Assembly (NCBI GenBank): GCA_021234155.1
Contig: JAJEKV010000063.1
Span: forward strand, 1,520,947 to 1,584,946
From: Isoetes taiwanensis
Taxonomy: Eukaryota > Streptophyta > Lycopodiopsida > Isoetales > Isoetaceae
Reading direction: 5' to 3'
Length of the DNA stretch: 64,000 nt
Part shown: positions 57,720 through 64,000 of the stretch, one piece after another
Layout of the letters: the number at the start of each line of letters is the position of its first letter
How positions within the stretch are numbered: the first letter of the stretch is position 1
Program-made: the position numbers and the translations under genes
Notes under the pieces: generated by a model
Databases searched by the model: none
What the model saw: only the letters and a program-made list of their open reading frames with translations
What the model was told of the DNA's origin: nothing

Positions 57720-58616
57720 ATACCCGGATCCTACTCCGGAGGCGGGTTTTACGCCCCTTCAACGGGCTGCATTGGAACGCCATATCATTTACTTCCAGAA
57801 GGTGGTCGCTATGGGTGATACACGTTTGCCCAACCTTGCTTTGGCCATGGCGATGGGTCCCCAATGCCTGAAAGCCTGCTGGAAGGACAAGCAAGCTCAG
57901 TGGTTCTCACTTATTTGGGGTGTCTGAGGCAAGCAGATGTGTACATGTAAGGACAAAGAAAGATCACAAGGCACTTCAGTCGTACCTAGATGCTACTTTC
58001 CTTCGCAAGCTCTGGGATGCAGATGCTCTGACGCACGTTAAGCTGGCACACTATCAGCAGCAAGTCAATCCCAGGCTCACGAGAGGCCCACACCAGTACT
58101 TATACACCCAGTTGCCCATGAAGAAGCGCAGACTTATAGCTTCCATTCGCACGGGTGCACATCGCCTCCGTATTGAGATATGACGTTGGGCTCGGGAAGC
58201 ACGAGAGCAAAGGCTTTACCAGTATTGCCACCAAGGTGCCATTGAGGATGAATGTCATGCCCTCCAGGTCTGCCCAGCATTTGCCCATATTAGGGAGCGG
58301 TATGATCGATTGCTAGTGCCTGGCCAACCGTTGCATGAGTTGTTGAATACGGCGTCAATGGGTTTGTTGGGGCCATATCTCCAGGAGGTTATGGATGCAC
58401 GGACTCAGTTGTGTCTTCCGGGACGGCATTGAACTGTCCTACACAATTGTACAGCATGCCAGCAGACTTATTACTGCTAAGTTTTTTCCCTCGAAAACCC
58501 TTCGGGGCGGGGGTTTTTTAATCCCGTCAGTAATACGTTTGCTGCTCTCTTTTTTGTTTGGGTCCCATAGGCTAGTCGGTCTCCGTGGACGCTAAAAATC
58601 TATTCTATTCTATTCC
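57720..58616 (+). pseudogene. LINE family f1, 5'-truncated C-terminus and 3' UTR
   Basis: It begins directly at the end of the (TC)n/(CCCT)n tract. After a frameshift it encodes SYLDATFLRKLWDADALTHV, RLIASIRTGAHRLRIE, a stop, then YCHQGAIEDECHALQVCPAF (the C-C-H-C zinc motif of these LINEs) and ends at RTQLCLPGRH with a stop near 58432. The 3' UTR has CTTCGGGGCGGGGGTTTTTT, the stem-loop GGCT-AGTC-GGTC (58570-58581), TCCGTGGACGCTAAAAA and (TATTC)n. This is the best 3' UTR reference for family f1. Confidence 0.85.
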
Positions 58617-58667
58617 CTCCCTCCCTCCCTCCCTCCCTCCCTCTCTCCCTCTCTCTCTCTCTCTCTA
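58613..58667. repeat. (CCCT)n/(CT)n tract between two LINEs
   Basis: About seven CCCT units and then CT units directly follow the (TATTC)n tail of the f1 fragment and directly precede the 5' end of LINE copy 5. Confidence 0.9.
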
Positions 58668-63110
<4,443 letters not shown>

Positions 63111-63119
63111 GTTTTCAAA

Positions 63120-63850
63120 AAGACCCGCAATATCACTGCTAATGTGGTCACATGCATATTTGTAATTAAATAATAGCCTAATGTAAACATGCAGCAGGAT
63201 ACAACTCTAGATACAGCCCTGAGATCTGTTTTTAGCCATAACATCCCATAGGACATATCTCCAATGCACATGCATAGACAGCAGAGACCATTTACTGTCA
63301 CGATTCTGTTATTATAATCAATGAGTTTGTACACTAAATGGCAGCATATTTCAACCATAAGCTTGTATTTCAGCACATAATACTACAACCATAAGTGTGC
63401 ATTACACATGCCATAAACATTTGCTCAATAGTGCGGCTGTTCAAGCAATAATCTATAAAGGTAGACATACAGTACTAAAAGGAGGCTAACAAGTAGACTC
63501 AGGTAATTATAGCTAGGTTGTAAGTAAACCAAGCTAACCCATTACCATGCTAACAGAGAACATGGAAATTAAAAGCATGCAAAAAGTTATTCTCTGTCAC
63601 GATTTTCAAGATGCACAGTATATTTTCGTCATAAGTCTGTAAAACAAGTGCCATAGATATTTGATAAACTTTACTGCTGCTCAAGCACTAAAATTCAAAG
63701 GTAGAAATACAGCGTTCATATTAGGCCAATAGGTAGGGCACAAGTAGTCATAGCTTGGTTATATGCAAACCCAGCTGACACATAACCATACTATCAGAGA
63801 GTACAAAATTAATCAGCATGCACAGGGGTTATCTTTATCACGATATTCAT
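63120..63850. repeat. Diverged tandem repeat, about three units of 230-250 bases
   Basis: The two clearest units are 63373-63605 and 63625-63848. Both contain CATAAG, GCCATA-A-ATTT, TTCAAGCA or CTCAAGCA, AAAGGTAGA-ATACAG, AGGTAGG or AGTAGAC, TAGCT-GGTT, CCATACTA or CCATGCTA, CAGAGA, AGCATGCA and TATC or TGTCACGAT. The segment 63120-63310 ends with similar words (ATGCA, GAGACC, TGTCACGAT). No coding content was seen. Function unknown. Confidence 0.55.
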
Positions 63851-63960
63851 GAGATAAACATGTTCTTTTACAAAAGTCAGTGCATCTTCCCTTTCTGTTC
63901 CATAAGTTGTGGCAGGACCAAAAGAGCCGATTCCAGAAATCATTCCACAAGCCAGCGCTC
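63851..63960 (-). CDS. Possible internal exon at the right edge, not recognised
   Basis: The minus-strand frame reads LACGMISGIGSFGPATTYGT, then EREDALTFVKEHVYLMN, preceded by a possible AG acceptor (AATTGGAG) and followed by a GT (GTGATAAAG). The absence of stops and the residue mix suggest coding sequence. Upstream exons would lie beyond the right edge. I cannot name the family. Confidence 0.35.
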
Positions 63961-64000
63961 CAATTTATTTAGCCAGATATGAACTTGAAAGCAAAAAAAG

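Overview
The window is nuclear DNA of a land plant. It holds AT-rich introns with GT/AG borders, a spliced GH1 beta-glucosidase gene, a spliced small gene whose product looks mitochondrial, a captured calcium-dependent protein kinase fragment, Copia and chromodomain Ty3/Gypsy retrotransposons, and an L1-type LINE. The very dense nesting of old elements would suit a large genome such as a fern or other seedless plant, but that is a guess. Nothing suggests bacterial DNA.

Layout. 1-4.4 kb: hairpin repeat, then a GH1 gene on the minus strand with eight recognisable exons in one open frame; its 3' end lies beyond the left edge or is lost. 4.8-21.3 kb: one minus-strand Copia element cut into three pieces (RT/RNase H at 6.1-8.3 kb, integrase at 11.2-12.1 kb but flipped, gag/protease at 20.7-21.3 kb) by two DNA transposons with different terminal repeats. 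Nested within are LINE and SINE tails, a six-fold palindrome array and a gene-capturing hairpin element (15.7-18.7 kb). 21.3-30 kb: mostly decayed sequence with two unrecognised coding stretches and the 5' end of a second Gypsy copy. 32.3-33.1 kb: a complete three-exon gene. 33.3-35.8 kb: broken LINE (family f1). 37.7-45.6 kb: chromovirus with both LTRs, interrupted in gag by a small non-autonomous LTR element. 45.6-49.8 kb: L1 LINE. 50.6-59.7 kb: a head-to-tail chain of RTE-like LINEs joined through (TC)n tracts, one of them split by a second copy of the hairpin element that carries a CDPK pseudogene. 59.7-64 kb: little recognisable; tandem repeats and one possible exon at the right edge.

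How the parts relate. Two LINE families (f1, f2) and at least one tRNA-derived SINE family end in the same design: a short stem-loop, a GACGT-A-rich block, then a simple-repeat tail. This suggests one shared retrotransposition machinery. Three LINE 5' ends in the 50-60 kb chain start in (CT)n tracts left by the preceding LINE, as if these tails serve as landing sites. The chromovirus has no normal tRNA primer site; instead a 12-base stretch next to its 5' LTR is complementary to the predicted first bases of its own transcript.
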